DNA of 64,000 bases from Fibrobacter succinogenes (GCA_902756345.1 CACVQR010000009.1:40123-104122), one strand, 5' to 3'. Shown: positions 33,984 through 43,785, counted from the first letter of the stretch. The notes: a model not told the origin generated them from the sequence alone. Numbers and translations are program-made.

Positions 33984-35531
33984 ATGACAAGACGAGAAAT
34001 GACAAAATTTGCAACGCTCGCCTTCTCCATGGCGACACTTTTCAGCGCATGCGCAATACCCGAAGACAACGGGACCTCTACCGCAGGCGTACTCACCGAG
34101 ACAGAATCCGGGCACACCGTGGCTTTCGCCATTGAAGAAGATCTTGACCATGTCATGGTCCCCATGTCCGCCAAAAAATCGGGAACAGTCCAGTTTGCCC
34201 TGACAAAGATTGTAGACGGGAAAACCAAGTTAATGGATTCCGCCACTGTCGAATACGGGGATTACGCCGTATTCGAAGACATAACGGGCGCTTACAGCGT
34301 CGTTGCGACCGCAATAGGACTAAACGGCGAAAAAGACACGCTCTACGGCGTCGACATTTTGAAAAGGAACGATGTCGACACCGTCGTGGTCGGAGTTCGA
34401 AAGCCAGCCACATTACAGATTTCAACCGATTACAAGATTTGGGAAAATTCCGATTCTGTCAGTGTATTCGCCAAAGGCGACACGCTCTGCATTACAGGCA
34501 CACTCGCTTGCAAGCAAGTCACCAAAGAAGACATTAAACAAGGCTATGCCACCCTCGGAAACATTCCGCTTTTCAACAATGGCGATGTTGCAAAGCAAAT
34601 TGAGATTTCTAACGGCGAAGATTTCCGCGCTGTCGGAGTCACGCTGAACCTGAACGCCGGCGACACTCTGTTCGTTGACAACGTCTTGAGCATCAAACAT
34701 CTCTACGACATCGAGCTTACCTTGCCGAAGTCAGACCTGTTCGATTCCCTGGGTGAATACTCGCTAGATTCGCTTATAGTGCCGATCCATTTCTGGTACA
34801 ACAGCAAATCTTACATAAGAAACGCCAGTTACTACACAGATAAATTTATTGACGCTCAGAAAAACATTCTTCTTGGACCAAGATACAGCAGAGTGTTCGC
34901 AGAAGACTCCTTTTACGCCTGGTATGTGATTCCCAAGATGGATTCCACAACCACTTTGACCGCATTCGAAGGAGATATCAACTGGGACAACGTTCCTAGT
35001 TCGTATGACCGCATTCGCGAGTTCGTTTCTGAGCCCGTAACCGATTCTCTCCTTACGACCCGCACGGTATTTACCGACAGCAGTTTCGCACTTTCGTTCT
35101 GGTTCGAACTGGATAGTCTTGAAAAAGACGGTCGTCTGTTCTACTCGGGCACCGACAGCCTGGGCTTTGAAATCCGCCGCTGTGAAAAGGATTCCACCGC
35201 ACTCTGCGCAAAAATCTACAATGGCATCGATACGGTATCGACCGACTCTATCGAATACGGCAAGGCAAGCGTCATTGACGGCAAACGCCACCACTATTCA
35301 TTCGTCATTCACAAAAAGCACCTGACGATTGCCATAGACGGCGAAACCGTTCGCGACACCGACCTCAAGCTTTCAACGGAATTCTTCAAACTCGAAGAAA
35401 TCTACACCGGCAGCGCACCAGCGCAAGACGTAATGCTCTACTCTTTCGGCGATTTCATCAAGTACAAGAGCGACAAGAACTGGACACGCCTCAAGGCCTG
35501 GCTCTACGCCTTCTACGAAATGCAGAAATAA
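33984..35531 (+). CDS. LamG-type lipoprotein downstream of a TIGR02147 regulator
   Basis: 515 residues, start three bases after the regulator's stop; GGAG lies in the regulator's last codons. Lipobox LFSAC (Cys about 23). The motif TAGVLTETESG parallels SAGILIETNTG of the 22493 protein. The beta-sandwich middle (VEYGDYAVFEDITGAYSVVA, RKPATLQISTDYKIWENSD) is followed by a LamG-like domain from about 370 (FALSFWFELDSLEKDGRLF, GKRHHYSFVIHKKHLTIAI, NWTRLKAWLYAFYEMQK). The closing W-x-R-L helix is shared by all three lipoproteins. Exported and membrane-anchored; function unknown. Confidence 0.78.
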   Translation: MTRREMTKFATLAFSMATLFSACAIPEDNGTSTAGVLTETESGHTVAFAIEEDLDHVMVPMSAKKSGTVQFALTKIVDGKTKLMDSATVEYGDYAVFEDITGAYSVVATAIGLNGEKDTLYGVDILKRNDVDTVVVGVRKPATLQISTDYKIWENSDSVSVFAKGDTLCITGTLACKQVTKEDIKQGYATLGNIPLFNNGDVAKQIEISNGEDFRAVGVTLNLNAGDTLFVDNVLSIKHLYDIELTLPKSDLFDSLGEYSLDSLIVPIHFWYNSKSYIRNASYYTDKFIDAQKNILLGPRYSRVFAEDSFYAWYVIPKMDSTTTLTAFEGDINWDNVPSSYDRIREFVSEPVTDSLLTTRTVFTDSSFALSFWFELDSLEKDGRLFYSGTDSLGFEIRRCEKDSTALCAKIYNGIDTVSTDSIEYGKASVIDGKRHHYSFVIHKKHLTIAIDGETVRDTDLKLSTEFFKLEEIYTGSAPAQDVMLYSFGDFIKYKSDKNWTRLKAWLYAFYEMQK

Positions 35532-35532
35532 A

Positions 35533-36423
35533 TTACTCGCCGACAACGAGCTTCAAGTAAAGTTCCTTGAGGGCGTCACCCCAGAGGTACATGAAAGGGG
35601 CGGCCACCGCAAGGAACGGGCCAAAGGGAATCTGGCCGGCGCCTTCATCTTCGGCATCGTCATTGTTTTGCGAAGCCTTGTTTTGAGCAGCCTTTTTAGC
35701 AGCCCTGCGTTCAGCAACCTTTGCATACGGCACCATAATGAGAATGCCAAGAATCGAAGCGACCACCAAGACTTCGACCGCGCGGGTCACACCCATAATC
35801 GCGCCAAAACCGGCCAGCAACTTGACATCGCCAAAGCCCATGGCAGCCTTGTTCAGCACCTTGGTCGCCACCCAGCCGAGCAGGTAAAGTCCACCGCCCG
35901 CGGCAACAGCGCCCACAATACTTTCAACCGGAGTCATGCCGCCCGGAATAAAAGAAATCACAAGGCCTGCGACAATGCCACCCACCGAAATGGAATCAGG
36001 AATTAATTTGTACTTGAAATCAACAGCGCTGACCGGGTAAATGCCAAGCAAGAGCCAGAAAAGCGCCAAGGCATCGGCCCACACTTCGAGGCTTTGTACC
36101 GGTGCGGTAAAATCCGTAGTAAAACCGGTAGCCGCATAAAGGGCTAGCGCCCCCAGAAGACCGCACAGGGATTCCCCAATCGGGTAAATAATGCTAATAG
36201 GCTGCTTGCAGCAGGCACTTTTCCCTCTTAGAATAATCCAACCAATAATAGGCAAGTTGTAATACAGCGGAATATGCTTCTTGCAAAGCGGGCAGTGCGA
36301 AGGCGGGTTAATCAGCGAAATTCCGCGGGGCATGCGGTACACAATTACGTTATAAAAACTGCCAACGCAGGCGCCCAGCACAAAAAATACGGCCAGGCTG
36401 TACCAAAGGGGGATTTCTTCCAT
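35533..36423 (-). CDS. prepilin peptidase (A24 family)
   Basis: 296 residues with about eight hydrophobic segments. It begins with GSFYNVIVYRMPRG and an N-terminal zinc-finger-like region (HCPLCKKH, then SACCKQPIS). The two catalytic aspartates are in AVDFKYKLIPDSIS and the GFGDVKLLAGFGA motif. It cleaves and N-methylates type IV prepilin-like proteins at the inner membrane. The second cysteine pair is atypical: aligned to the usual CxxC before PIS, the first Cys is Ser and an extra Cys lies next to the second. A charged insert (about 232-262) precedes the last helices. Convergent with the lipoprotein, whose stop is one base away. Confidence 0.88.
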   Translation of the reverse strand: MEEIPLWYSLAVFFVLGACVGSFYNVIVYRMPRGISLINPPSHCPLCKKHIPLYYNLPIIGWIILRGKSACCKQPISIIYPIGESLCGLLGALALYAATGFTTDFTAPVQSLEVWADALALFWLLLGIYPVSAVDFKYKLIPDSISVGGIVAGLVISFIPGGMTPVESIVGAVAAGGGLYLLGWVATKVLNKAAMGFGDVKLLAGFGAIMGVTRAVEVLVVASILGILIMVPYAKVAERRAAKKAAQNKASQNNDDAEDEGAGQIPFGPFLAVAAPFMYLWGDALKELYLKLVVGE

Positions 36424-36522
36424 AAACTTGCTCCATCAGTGTAAATTTTCACTCACGCTTTTCAAATAAAAAAGATAGATTTAAAGTGTAAAAATTGTTT
36501 AGTATTTAATTGAGGATGTGCT

Positions 36523-39500
36523 ATGCGTGTACCCCATTTTTTATTGTTCACCCTCGGCCTTAGCGCTACGCTAGCCCTTTTCGGATGTTCTAGGGAGTCG
36601 TCCGTCAAGGAAAACGTAAATCTGAAGAATAACCACTCTCGCGTATTCGCCTTCGACAAGCCGATCGAAGATGCGCAGGCATTCGCCGACTCCATGGCAA
36701 ACGTCGCCGCAAGCGAAGCGGACACCATTCCGGACACCCTGACCGTGACCGTGAACGACTCCGTGTACCTGATCGGTCTCTTGCCCTACAACGTGGACAA
36801 GATATACAGGTTCCAGTGGACGCTTACCAAAAAGAACGGCAAGGACACCATTATTATTGGTGACAACGCCAAACCGCAAGCATGGGCTTACGCAAAACCG
36901 GGTCTCTACGAACCCAAATTCGTCGCCTTTGACGGCAACAACGCAACCGATACCGCCGGTACCGCCACCCGCAAGTCTTGGATCCGCGTCATCGACACCA
37001 AGCCGATCCTGGTCCTCCCCAAGGACACCCTCTGGACCAAGCACGACGGCGACATCACCTTCCCGATTCTCGCAACCGATTCCTTCGGAACGATTGTCGA
37101 CGTCATGATCGACCTGGACGCAAGCGGCAAAAAGGAATCCGCCAAGACCGTCAAGTACAAGAGGTACGAAGACAACGACTCGCTCTACCTGACCATCAAG
37201 AACAAAGACGCCAAGATGGATTCGCTCGGCAACCAGAAGATTTACGTAATCGTAAAAGACGACGATGGCAACGAAACCAAGGACAGCGTGAACTTGCACT
37301 TCAACCGCATCCCAAGGCTCAAGGTCATTTATCCGCAAGACGGCGCACGCCACAACATTAACGATCGATTCTACTTCTACTACGAAGGCGAAGACGACGA
37401 CAACCCGCAAGACCTGCAGTACTTTATTTACGCCCAGGTTTCCAAGAACGGACAGCCTCCGCAAAAGGCGTTTACCGACGAGGACTTGATTGCAAAGGCA
37501 TTCACCTCGAACATCTTTGAACCGATCGATGCCAACGGCAAGAACAACATCACCCTGATTAGCGACCCCGGCAAGACCATGACGGGCCGCATTTACTGGG
37601 ACATGTACGCCACCGACGGTTACGACATCGTAAGACTCACCCGTATTTCTACTGGCGAAGAGACAAGCCGTCCGTGGAACTTCTATATCGGCGACTTGAG
37701 CTCGACACAAGGTTCGTTCACCGGCGTCGTCAAATACCAGGGCCGTACGGTTCATTCCGGCATTCACGTGGAATTCAACAACGGCAACAAGACCTTCGAC
37801 GCTTACACCGACAGCAAGGGTAACTACACCGTCAAGGCCGATGCCGGCAACTACACCGCAACCATTACTTCCGATTCGCTCAAGGAATACCAGAGCGCAA
37901 CGGTCAAGGATCTCTTTATCGAATCGGGCAGCCTGCTACGCATGGACGAAATCGAATTGAAAGATTCCGTCAAGCCTGTCCTGCTCGTAAAGAACATCGA
38001 CACGCTCAGGACCCGCAACTACAATCAGACCATCTACGTCCGCGACTTGGGTGCAGGCATCGAATCGGTCAGCGCAAGCATTGACGGCGAGGCAAAGTCC
38101 TTGACATGCAGTGTCAGCGAAGACAGCGCCGTTTTCAACTGCGCCCTGGACCTGAAAAACCTGCTCGACGGTGACCACAAACTCGTTTACAACGCCAAGG
38201 ATAAAGCCGGCAATGTCGAAAAGTTGGAACAGACTATTACTATCATGGCGACTAAGATTGCTCTCAATGTCAACGGAGACAAGAACGCTCGTATTGGCGA
38301 AGGCGAATCGCTCGTATTTACGGCGACCATCAGCGAAGCGGTTCCTGCTCCCAAGAAAGTTGAATGGTCCTGGGACTTGAACGACACCAAGAAAACAGGC
38401 GATGTCGACGAAGACGGGAAGGCCACAATCACATACACTTACGACCAGCTCAAGGATTTAGCTGTCGCAGGCAGCGAATACCTGATGACGGTATCTTACA
38501 CCGAAAACGGAGCAAACGTAAAGGCCCAGGTCAAGTTCGGTATCCGCGGAGACGACCCCACAATCATCTTTGCGGAGCCCGCTTTCGACGATACCGTAAG
38601 CCTTAACGACCCAATCGCATTCAAGATTAAAACCTATCCGGGCAAGGCCAGCACAAGCATGGTTGTCAAGTGGAACTGTTCCAACAGCGATAAGCTAGCT
38701 ACCGGTTACAGCTGCCCTGCAGACGATACCAAGGAAGCAAACCTGGCTTACAAGGCTGTAGGCACATACACGGTTACCGTAACCGTTACAGACCAGGACA
38801 ACAAATCCGGTACAGCCTCTACCAAGGTAATCGTGATAAGCGACCCACCGACGATTGATGTCACTACAGACAGCAAGACGAACGAATACAAGATCAACAG
38901 CGTTGTCACCGTGAAGGCGTCTGCAAGCGACAAGTTCGGCACCATCAACAAGATTGAATGGGGCTGCAGCAACGGAATGGTCAGCTACGACTACAAGAAA
39001 GACATTGACCCGCCCGCAGCATCGGTCAGCGATATCGCCCTCCAGTTGACACTTCCGGGCGCCGAAGTCAATAACCACCGCTGCATCTTTAGGGCAACCG
39101 ACGACGACGGCGAACAAGGCTTCGACACACTCACCTTCAAGACTTTGCTCGACCCGCCCACCGTGCGCCTGAACACCAAGAGAGACACGGTCAAGATCAA
39201 CAGCAACCAGACTATTAAGGCAAACGCTACCGACAAGCTCGGTTACATTGCCAAGTACGAAAACGCCTGTAGCGAAAACTTGAACGAACTCAAGAACCCG
39301 ACGTGGGAAGAATCGACCTCGTCCCAGTTCACCGTGCGCATGCCGCAGACTGCAACGGATGCCTACTACTGCGTGGTTCAGGTCACCGATGATGACGGCA
39401 ACACCGCCCGCGACACGGCAATTTACAAGGTCATTGTCGGCATGCCGTCTGTCACAGCCTATGTCAACCACAACAAGGTCACCATCAAGGACGTCGTCGA

Positions 39501-41829
39501 ACTGAACGCGCACGCCCAAGATTCCTTGGGCAGCATCGCCAAGTACGAATGGGGCTGCGGTTCCGCCTCGGCCGAAAACATCGGCTTTACCTATTCGTCG
39601 TCCACGACGCCGCGCACGACCATGACCATGCCTTCTACCGCCCAGAACGGCTACAAGTGCATTGCCCGCGTCACCGATGACGACGGCAACATTGCCAAGG
39701 ACACTGTCGAAATCGATATCGTCCTTGCACCGCCGAGCATCGAAGTGACCAAGAAGAACTTGACCGTTCGCGAAGGCTACAACATCACCTTGAACGCCGA
39801 CGCCTACGACAACAACAACCTGCCTTCGGACCCGGGCAGCATTGCCAAGCGCGAATGGAGCTGCGGCACGCCCGAACAGATTGCAGGCAAGTGGAGAACC
39901 GTAAGCGACTTTGACACCGTCTGGAAAGCGCCTGCCGCCGAAACGCAGTTCTACTGCGTTGCCCGCGCCACCGACAACGACGGCAACATGGTTTCCGACA
40001 CCATGAAGATTACCTTCTCCACGGACATTCCGCTGATTCGCGTCAAGGAAGAACTCATCTATATTAACGAAGGCGACGGATTCACTCTCGACGCCACCGT
40101 AAACGACGTATGGCAAGGCATTGACTGGTTCACCTGGGAATGTAAGGACAAGGCCACCGGCAAGACTTTGGAATCCAAGGTCAGCAAATACGACTACGCA
40201 GCCAACGGCAAATCGTTCCGGATCAGCAAGGATTCGACTTACTCCGAAAAGGGTAAAGACATGAATTGTATTGTGTCCGCTCAGGAAACCAGCACCAAGG
40301 CAACCTTCAGCGATACGACCGCAGTCCTCTTGATGAAACACCATCCGGTAGGCGTGATTTCGGCAGCGGACACCGTTTACCTATGGAGTGGCGACGAAGC
40401 GGTCGATGATGAAGCCATCTACTTCTACACGCCGGAATGGAACGCCAAGAATTCTATCATGGGAGACCTCGGTAACGAAAGCATGCAGGATTACTGGTGG
40501 AAATTCAGCAATGTCGACGGCAACTTCTATCAGGGCAAGAAAGACGGTACCCTTGATACAAGCATCGCCGAATTCAACACGGCCTTCATCCGTAAAACGA
40601 CCGAAGGCTCCATGACCATTACTCTGGACTATCGCGACAGCACGTCTACAGCCCCGACGCATTCCTTCTACAACAGGCACCGCGCCGAAGAAGTCAGCCG
40701 CAAGGTGTACTTCCGCAAGGCATGGCAGAACCAGGGCAAGGACACCGTCTTCGCTCAGACGAGCGTCAATACGGCACCGGCAATGGCCCTTGTAAACAAC
40801 AAGCCTGTCGTTGCTTATCTTGAAAGCAAGAACGTCCTTGCGGCGGCACGCTTTGACGGAAGCGTATGGAAATCGCTCGGAACGGTTTCGCTAACCGATT
40901 CCATTTCACAGATCTACGTAAACGCCCATGGAGGAAACTTCTACGTCGGCGCTCTGGAAAGCAGCAAGAAACTCTCCGTCTACAAGTCGACAGGCGGAAC
41001 GTCGGCTCTTTCGACCGTCGGCTCAGCATTCACCAAGGCGCTCGCCGCAAAAATCGTGAGCAAGGAGTCCGAATCGTCCCCGCATGTCGTGCTGCTGAAC
41101 AGCGATGACCAGAAGATCTACCTGTACGACTTCAATGGCAGCACCTGGAGCAAGAACACAAAGTTCGGCACATTCGACGGCAACCAGAACTACCGCGAAG
41201 TCGAAGCCACCTACGATGGCAACGGCAAGCTGATCGTGATGGGCATTACGACCGGTTACACCGCCTACTACGGACTATACAAGACCGACTACTCGCTGAT
41301 CAAATGGAACGGTTTCAGCGCAGCGGATGCAAGCCAGCCCAAGCTCGTTTGCGACGGATCCACCATCTACATGGGCTTCCTGAGCCGCGACGTAAACACC
41401 TACGGTCCGCGCATGGGTAAGGGAACGATTAAGGAGGGCGAAATCTCCTGGATCAAGCAGAACTCCAAGTTCGCAAGTTCCCCGATTTCCGAAGGCATCA
41501 TCGCCTACCACATGAGTTTAGTCATCCATAACGGAATCATCTACGCCGCCGTCGACGACAACGGCAAGGCAGCCTACTCGCAGGTGCATGTCTACAGGTA
41601 CGAAAACAACAAGTGGCACCTGCACGGCGAAAACCAACTGCCCTACTTCAACACGGTCTTCTACAAAAGCAAGGGATACTTCCTGCGCGGCTGGGGTCCG
41701 ATGCTCGACATCGATGGTTCCGGCAAAGTTTACTTATCCATGCTCGCCCGCGAAAACGTGGGCGGGGCAAGCCGCAACAACGGCCCGCTCGTCATGAAGT
41801 ACGTGGCCGACAACTGGGAGATTAAATAA
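36523..41829 (+). CDS. 1768-residue lipoprotein with Ig-like repeats
   Basis: GAGGATG precedes the ATG. Lipobox ALFGC (Cys about 22) predicts outer-membrane or surface anchoring. N-terminal PKD/Ig-like domains include YRFQWTLTKKNGKD and FVAFDGNNATDTA. About residue 400-470 is a carboxypeptidase-regulatory-like domain (GSFTGVVKYQGRTVHSGIHV). About 680-1170 holds five tandem Ig-like units of 96-103 residues, each with a paired Cys and a VTDDDGN-type motif. The final 450 residues look like a beta-propeller (ALVNNKPVVAYLES, VVLLNSDDQKIYLYD). Probably an extracellular stalk with a binding head. Its stop overlaps the next start (TAATG). Confidence 0.8.
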   Translation: MRVPHFLLFTLGLSATLALFGCSRESSVKENVNLKNNHSRVFAFDKPIEDAQAFADSMANVAASEADTIPDTLTVTVNDSVYLIGLLPYNVDKIYRFQWTLTKKNGKDTIIIGDNAKPQAWAYAKPGLYEPKFVAFDGNNATDTAGTATRKSWIRVIDTKPILVLPKDTLWTKHDGDITFPILATDSFGTIVDVMIDLDASGKKESAKTVKYKRYEDNDSLYLTIKNKDAKMDSLGNQKIYVIVKDDDGNETKDSVNLHFNRIPRLKVIYPQDGARHNINDRFYFYYEGEDDDNPQDLQYFIYAQVSKNGQPPQKAFTDEDLIAKAFTSNIFEPIDANGKNNITLISDPGKTMTGRIYWDMYATDGYDIVRLTRISTGEETSRPWNFYIGDLSSTQGSFTGVVKYQGRTVHSGIHVEFNNGNKTFDAYTDSKGNYTVKADAGNYTATITSDSLKEYQSATVKDLFIESGSLLRMDEIELKDSVKPVLLVKNIDTLRTRNYNQTIYVRDLGAGIESVSASIDGEAKSLTCSVSEDSAVFNCALDLKNLLDGDHKLVYNAKDKAGNVEKLEQTITIMATKIALNVNGDKNARIGEGESLVFTATISEAVPAPKKVEWSWDLNDTKKTGDVDEDGKATITYTYDQLKDLAVAGSEYLMTVSYTENGANVKAQVKFGIRGDDPTIIFAEPAFDDTVSLNDPIAFKIKTYPGKASTSMVVKWNCSNSDKLATGYSCPADDTKEANLAYKAVGTYTVTVTVTDQDNKSGTASTKVIVISDPPTIDVTTDSKTNEYKINSVVTVKASASDKFGTINKIEWGCSNGMVSYDYKKDIDPPAASVSDIALQLTLPGAEVNNHRCIFRATDDDGEQGFDTLTFKTLLDPPTVRLNTKRDTVKINSNQTIKANATDKLGYIAKYENACSENLNELKNPTWEESTSSQFTVRMPQTATDAYYCVVQVTDDDGNTARDTAIYKVIVGMPSVTAYVNHNKVTIKDVVELNAHAQDSLGSIAKYEWGCGSASAENIGFTYSSSTTPRTTMTMPSTAQNGYKCIARVTDDDGNIAKDTVEIDIVLAPPSIEVTKKNLTVREGYNITLNADAYDNNNLPSDPGSIAKREWSCGTPEQIAGKWRTVSDFDTVWKAPAAETQFYCVARATDNDGNMVSDTMKITFSTDIPLIRVKEELIYINEGDGFTLDATVNDVWQGIDWFTWECKDKATGKTLESKVSKYDYAANGKSFRISKDSTYSEKGKDMNCIVSAQETSTKATFSDTTAVLLMKHHPVGVISAADTVYLWSGDEAVDDEAIYFYTPEWNAKNSIMGDLGNESMQDYWWKFSNVDGNFYQGKKDGTLDTSIAEFNTAFIRKTTEGSMTITLDYRDSTSTAPTHSFYNRHRAEEVSRKVYFRKAWQNQGKDTVFAQTSVNTAPAMALVNNKPVVAYLESKNVLAAARFDGSVWKSLGTVSLTDSISQIYVNAHGGNFYVGALESSKKLSVYKSTGGTSALSTVGSAFTKALAAKIVSKESESSPHVVLLNSDDQKIYLYDFNGSTWSKNTKFGTFDGNQNYREVEATYDGNGKLIVMGITTGYTAYYGLYKTDYSLIKWNGFSAADASQPKLVCDGSTIYMGFLSRDVNTYGPRMGKGTIKEGEISWIKQNSKFASSPISEGIIAYHMSLVIHNGIIYAAVDDNGKAAYSQVHVYRYENNKWHLHGENQLPYFNTVFYKSKGYFLRGWGPMLDIDGSGKVYLSMLARENVGGASRNNGPLVMKYVADNWEIK
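38560..40026 (+). repeat. five tandem Ig-like coding repeats
   Basis: The DNA for the (V/A)TDxDG(N/E) motif recurs at 38791, 39100, 39388, 39676 and 39973, periods 309, 288, 288 and 297 bases. Each unit also carries a W-x-C near its middle and a second Cys before the motif, likely a disulfide. Two identical 288-base steps suggest recent duplication. Confidence 0.7.
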
Positions 41830-42287
41830 TGAATATTGAAATTGCCTCTATTTGTGATGCTGCAACCGCCAACGGCGCTGGCGGACGCTTGAATATCCTT
41901 GGAGCTTTCGACCGTATATATGCAAACTTTCCGCTGGTGATTCCGCAGTGCTCTACGGCTTTTAGAATCCGTTACATGCGCAGCGAAGCGGGCCTGCACG
42001 ACTTGACTCTTGTATTCGAAGACGTTTGCGGCAAGCCAATCGTGCCGCCCATGCAGTCCAAGATTCCGCTGGAACCTGTGGCCCAGGGCTTTGACACCGC
42101 CGCGGTGAACATGGTCCTGAACTTGCAGCGTTTCCAGATCAAGCGCCCAGACAAGTACATCATCCGCTTGCTGGTCGACGGCGAAGAATTGGTCAGCTTG
42201 CCGCTGTATGCGCTCGAAGCACCGCAGCAGGGCGGTCAGGCTCCCGACGCCCCGATTGCCCAGGGCGAGCAGGACTTGCCGAATTAG
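41829..42287 (+). CDS. DUF6941-like small protein
   Basis: 152 residues, start overlapping the previous stop by one base, so translationally coupled. MNIEIASICDAATANGAGGRLNILGAFDRI is typical of small cytoplasmic DUF6941-like proteins, which I recognise only as a family without known function. There is no signal peptide. A C-terminal Gln/Asp-rich tail follows SLPLYALEAP. Coupling of a cytoplasmic protein to a giant lipoprotein is unusual and suggests a shared process. Confidence 0.65.
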   Translation: MNIEIASICDAATANGAGGRLNILGAFDRIYANFPLVIPQCSTAFRIRYMRSEAGLHDLTLVFEDVCGKPIVPPMQSKIPLEPVAQGFDTAAVNMVLNLQRFQIKRPDKYIIRLLVDGEELVSLPLYALEAPQQGGQAPDAPIAQGEQDLPN

Positions 42288-42316
42288 ACGAGAGACGAAA
42301 GGACGCCGCTAAGCGG

Positions 42317-42922
42317 CTACAGACGAGAGACTGCGACGCAGAATGCGGCGCACATCGGGGCCCCGATTGCAGCCGCTTCCAAGTCCACAAAATGAACCGC
42401 TACAGGTTCAACAGAATCCGGCCGCTCCACAAGCACCGGATTTTTTTGCATATCACGCCTAAGGGAGCCTTCAAAGAATTCACCGCCCACACACTTGTAA
42501 AACGCCTCCTTGCGGCACCAGAGCTTAAAGAATTCCTGCATGGCGCACGCTTCATCGAGGCCCGCAAGCCACGTAGATTCCTCTTTGCTAAAGAACCGTT
42601 CGGCCAGGTGCAGGCGTTTCGGCGAAAATTTCTCCAAATCCACCCCAATCTTCAAGCGACCACGGGAGCCGCGCTCACCATAGGCACACACGCAGTAGCC
42701 CTGGGAATGCGTCCAGTTCACATCAAAGTCTAGCTTCGGGAACTCGGGGCGAGGATTCACCTTGGACTCACACAGGTCGGCCGCACTCACGGGGCAGCCC
42801 GAATACTCCGACAGAAGGCCAAAAATCACCGAACGGTGATCCGGCTTTTGGGCAAACCCAACCAGGTGGATTACCCCCAAAGGAGTTTCGGCATCGAGCC
42901 TATGGATTTTATTTTCACTCAT
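42317..42922 (-). CDS. 4'-phosphopantetheinyl transferase (Sfp type)
   Basis: 201 residues. Signature motifs: WTHSQGYCVCAYG, KIGVDLEKFSP (magnesium-binding Asp/Glu), FFSKEE and FKLWCRKEAFYK (the W-x-x-KEA-x-x-K motif). It transfers phosphopantetheine from CoA to carrier proteins of fatty-acid or secondary metabolism. No carrier protein or synthase is nearby. Divergent from the small lipoprotein at 42961 and convergent with the DUF6941-like gene. Confidence 0.88.
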   Translation of the reverse strand: MSENKIHRLDAETPLGVIHLVGFAQKPDHRSVIFGLLSEYSGCPVSAADLCESKVNPRPEFPKLDFDVNWTHSQGYCVCAYGERGSRGRLKIGVDLEKFSPKRLHLAERFFSKEESTWLAGLDEACAMQEFFKLWCRKEAFYKCVGGEFFEGSLRRDMQKNPVLVERPDSVEPVAVHFVDLEAAAIGAPMCAAFCVAVSRL

Positions 42923-42960
42923 AATACGTTCAAACCAAAGATAATTTCTACTTTAGGGGC

Positions 42961-43509
42961 ATGAATTTGACTTTCCACAAAAAAGCAGGTTTGGCCCTAG
43001 GTACAATCGCGCTTGCGCTCGCTGCATGCGGCGACATCAACAACAGCTGGGAAATCAAAGGCGGCGGCTACCTCAAGTACACGCTCAACGGCGACGGCCC
43101 TTACACCATCGAGCTCGACAAAAACGACGTAGAGCCCCCGTTTTACGTAAACAACAGCCATCACTACTTTTACTTTTGCACACGAATCGAAGAAAGCAAG
43201 GAAGGCGACCAGCTTTCGCTCATGGTCAACAGCCCCCAGACCGGCAAAGATCTCACTCCGGTGGGCCGAGCAAGCTTGAACGGCAGAATGCAGACCGTTT
43301 CATGGTTCCGCGCCAATTTCGCGACAGAGGCCCCCCTTATCGTCGACAGCAGCACCATCAAGTTCGACGAAATCATCAAGGATTCCCTGTGGACAGCCGA
43401 TTTGGACCTGTATTTCATGGATTGTCGTTCCGGAAGTTGCAGCGACAGCCTTCCACCGCTCCATTTGACCGGCCGATTCCGCTACTGGGTACCCGATTCA
43501 GAGAGATAA
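42961..43509 (+). CDS. small lipoprotein, unrecognised
   Basis: 182 residues; AGGGG lies just before the ATG. Lipobox ALAAC (Cys about 23) then a compact beta-rich protein with two cysteines in YFYFCTRI and FMDCRSGSC. No family recognised. Single gene, followed by the dispersed repeat and tRNA. Confidence 0.7.
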   Translation: MNLTFHKKAGLALGTIALALAACGDINNSWEIKGGGYLKYTLNGDGPYTIELDKNDVEPPFYVNNSHHYFYFCTRIEESKEGDQLSLMVNSPQTGKDLTPVGRASLNGRMQTVSWFRANFATEAPLIVDSSTIKFDEIIKDSLWTADLDLYFMDCRSGSCSDSLPPLHLTGRFRYWVPDSER

Positions 43510-43514
43510 GTTGG

Positions 43515-43585
43515 CAGAACTTAGACCGCTGCGCTCTTAGAACTTAGAAAAAAACATCTAATCACTAAGATCTAAGTTCTAATAG
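43515..43585. repeat. dispersed TAGAACTTAGA/TCTAAGTTCTA repeat, copy 1
   Basis: CAGAACTTAGA, TAGAACTTAGA and an inverted TCTAAGTTCTA lie within about 65 bases and can fold back. Related copies are at 58738-58852 and 61316-61380. Confidence 0.6.
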
Positions 43586-43589
43586 CCCC

Positions 43590-43618
43590 TTGACAACCTA
43601 ATTTATATTTTCTATAAT
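43590..43618 (+). promoter_or_regulatory. consensus promoter of tRNA-Val
   Basis: Perfect TTGACA (43590-43595), 17-base spacer, perfect TATAAT (43613-43618), about 13 bases before the tRNA. Confidence 0.88.
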
Positions 43619-43630
43619 TGGTCTCACCTC

Positions 43631-43704
<74 letters not shown>

Positions 43705-43712
43705 CTGAAAGG

Positions 43713-43740
43713 ACCTCGCTTTTAAGCGAGGTTTCTTTTT
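43713..43740 (+). terminator. terminator of tRNA-Val
   Basis: CCTCGC (43714-43719) pairs with GCGAGG (43726-43731) and a T run follows. Confidence 0.8.
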
Positions 43741-43770
43741 TTGCTTTCTTGCTCGTATAAAAAACAAAAA

Positions 43771-43785
43771 CCGCCCGTAAGGCGG
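43771..43785 (-). terminator. terminator of the DASS transporter gene
   Basis: CCGCC/GGCGG around CGTAA; on the minus strand it is followed by a T-rich stretch. Confidence 0.65.
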
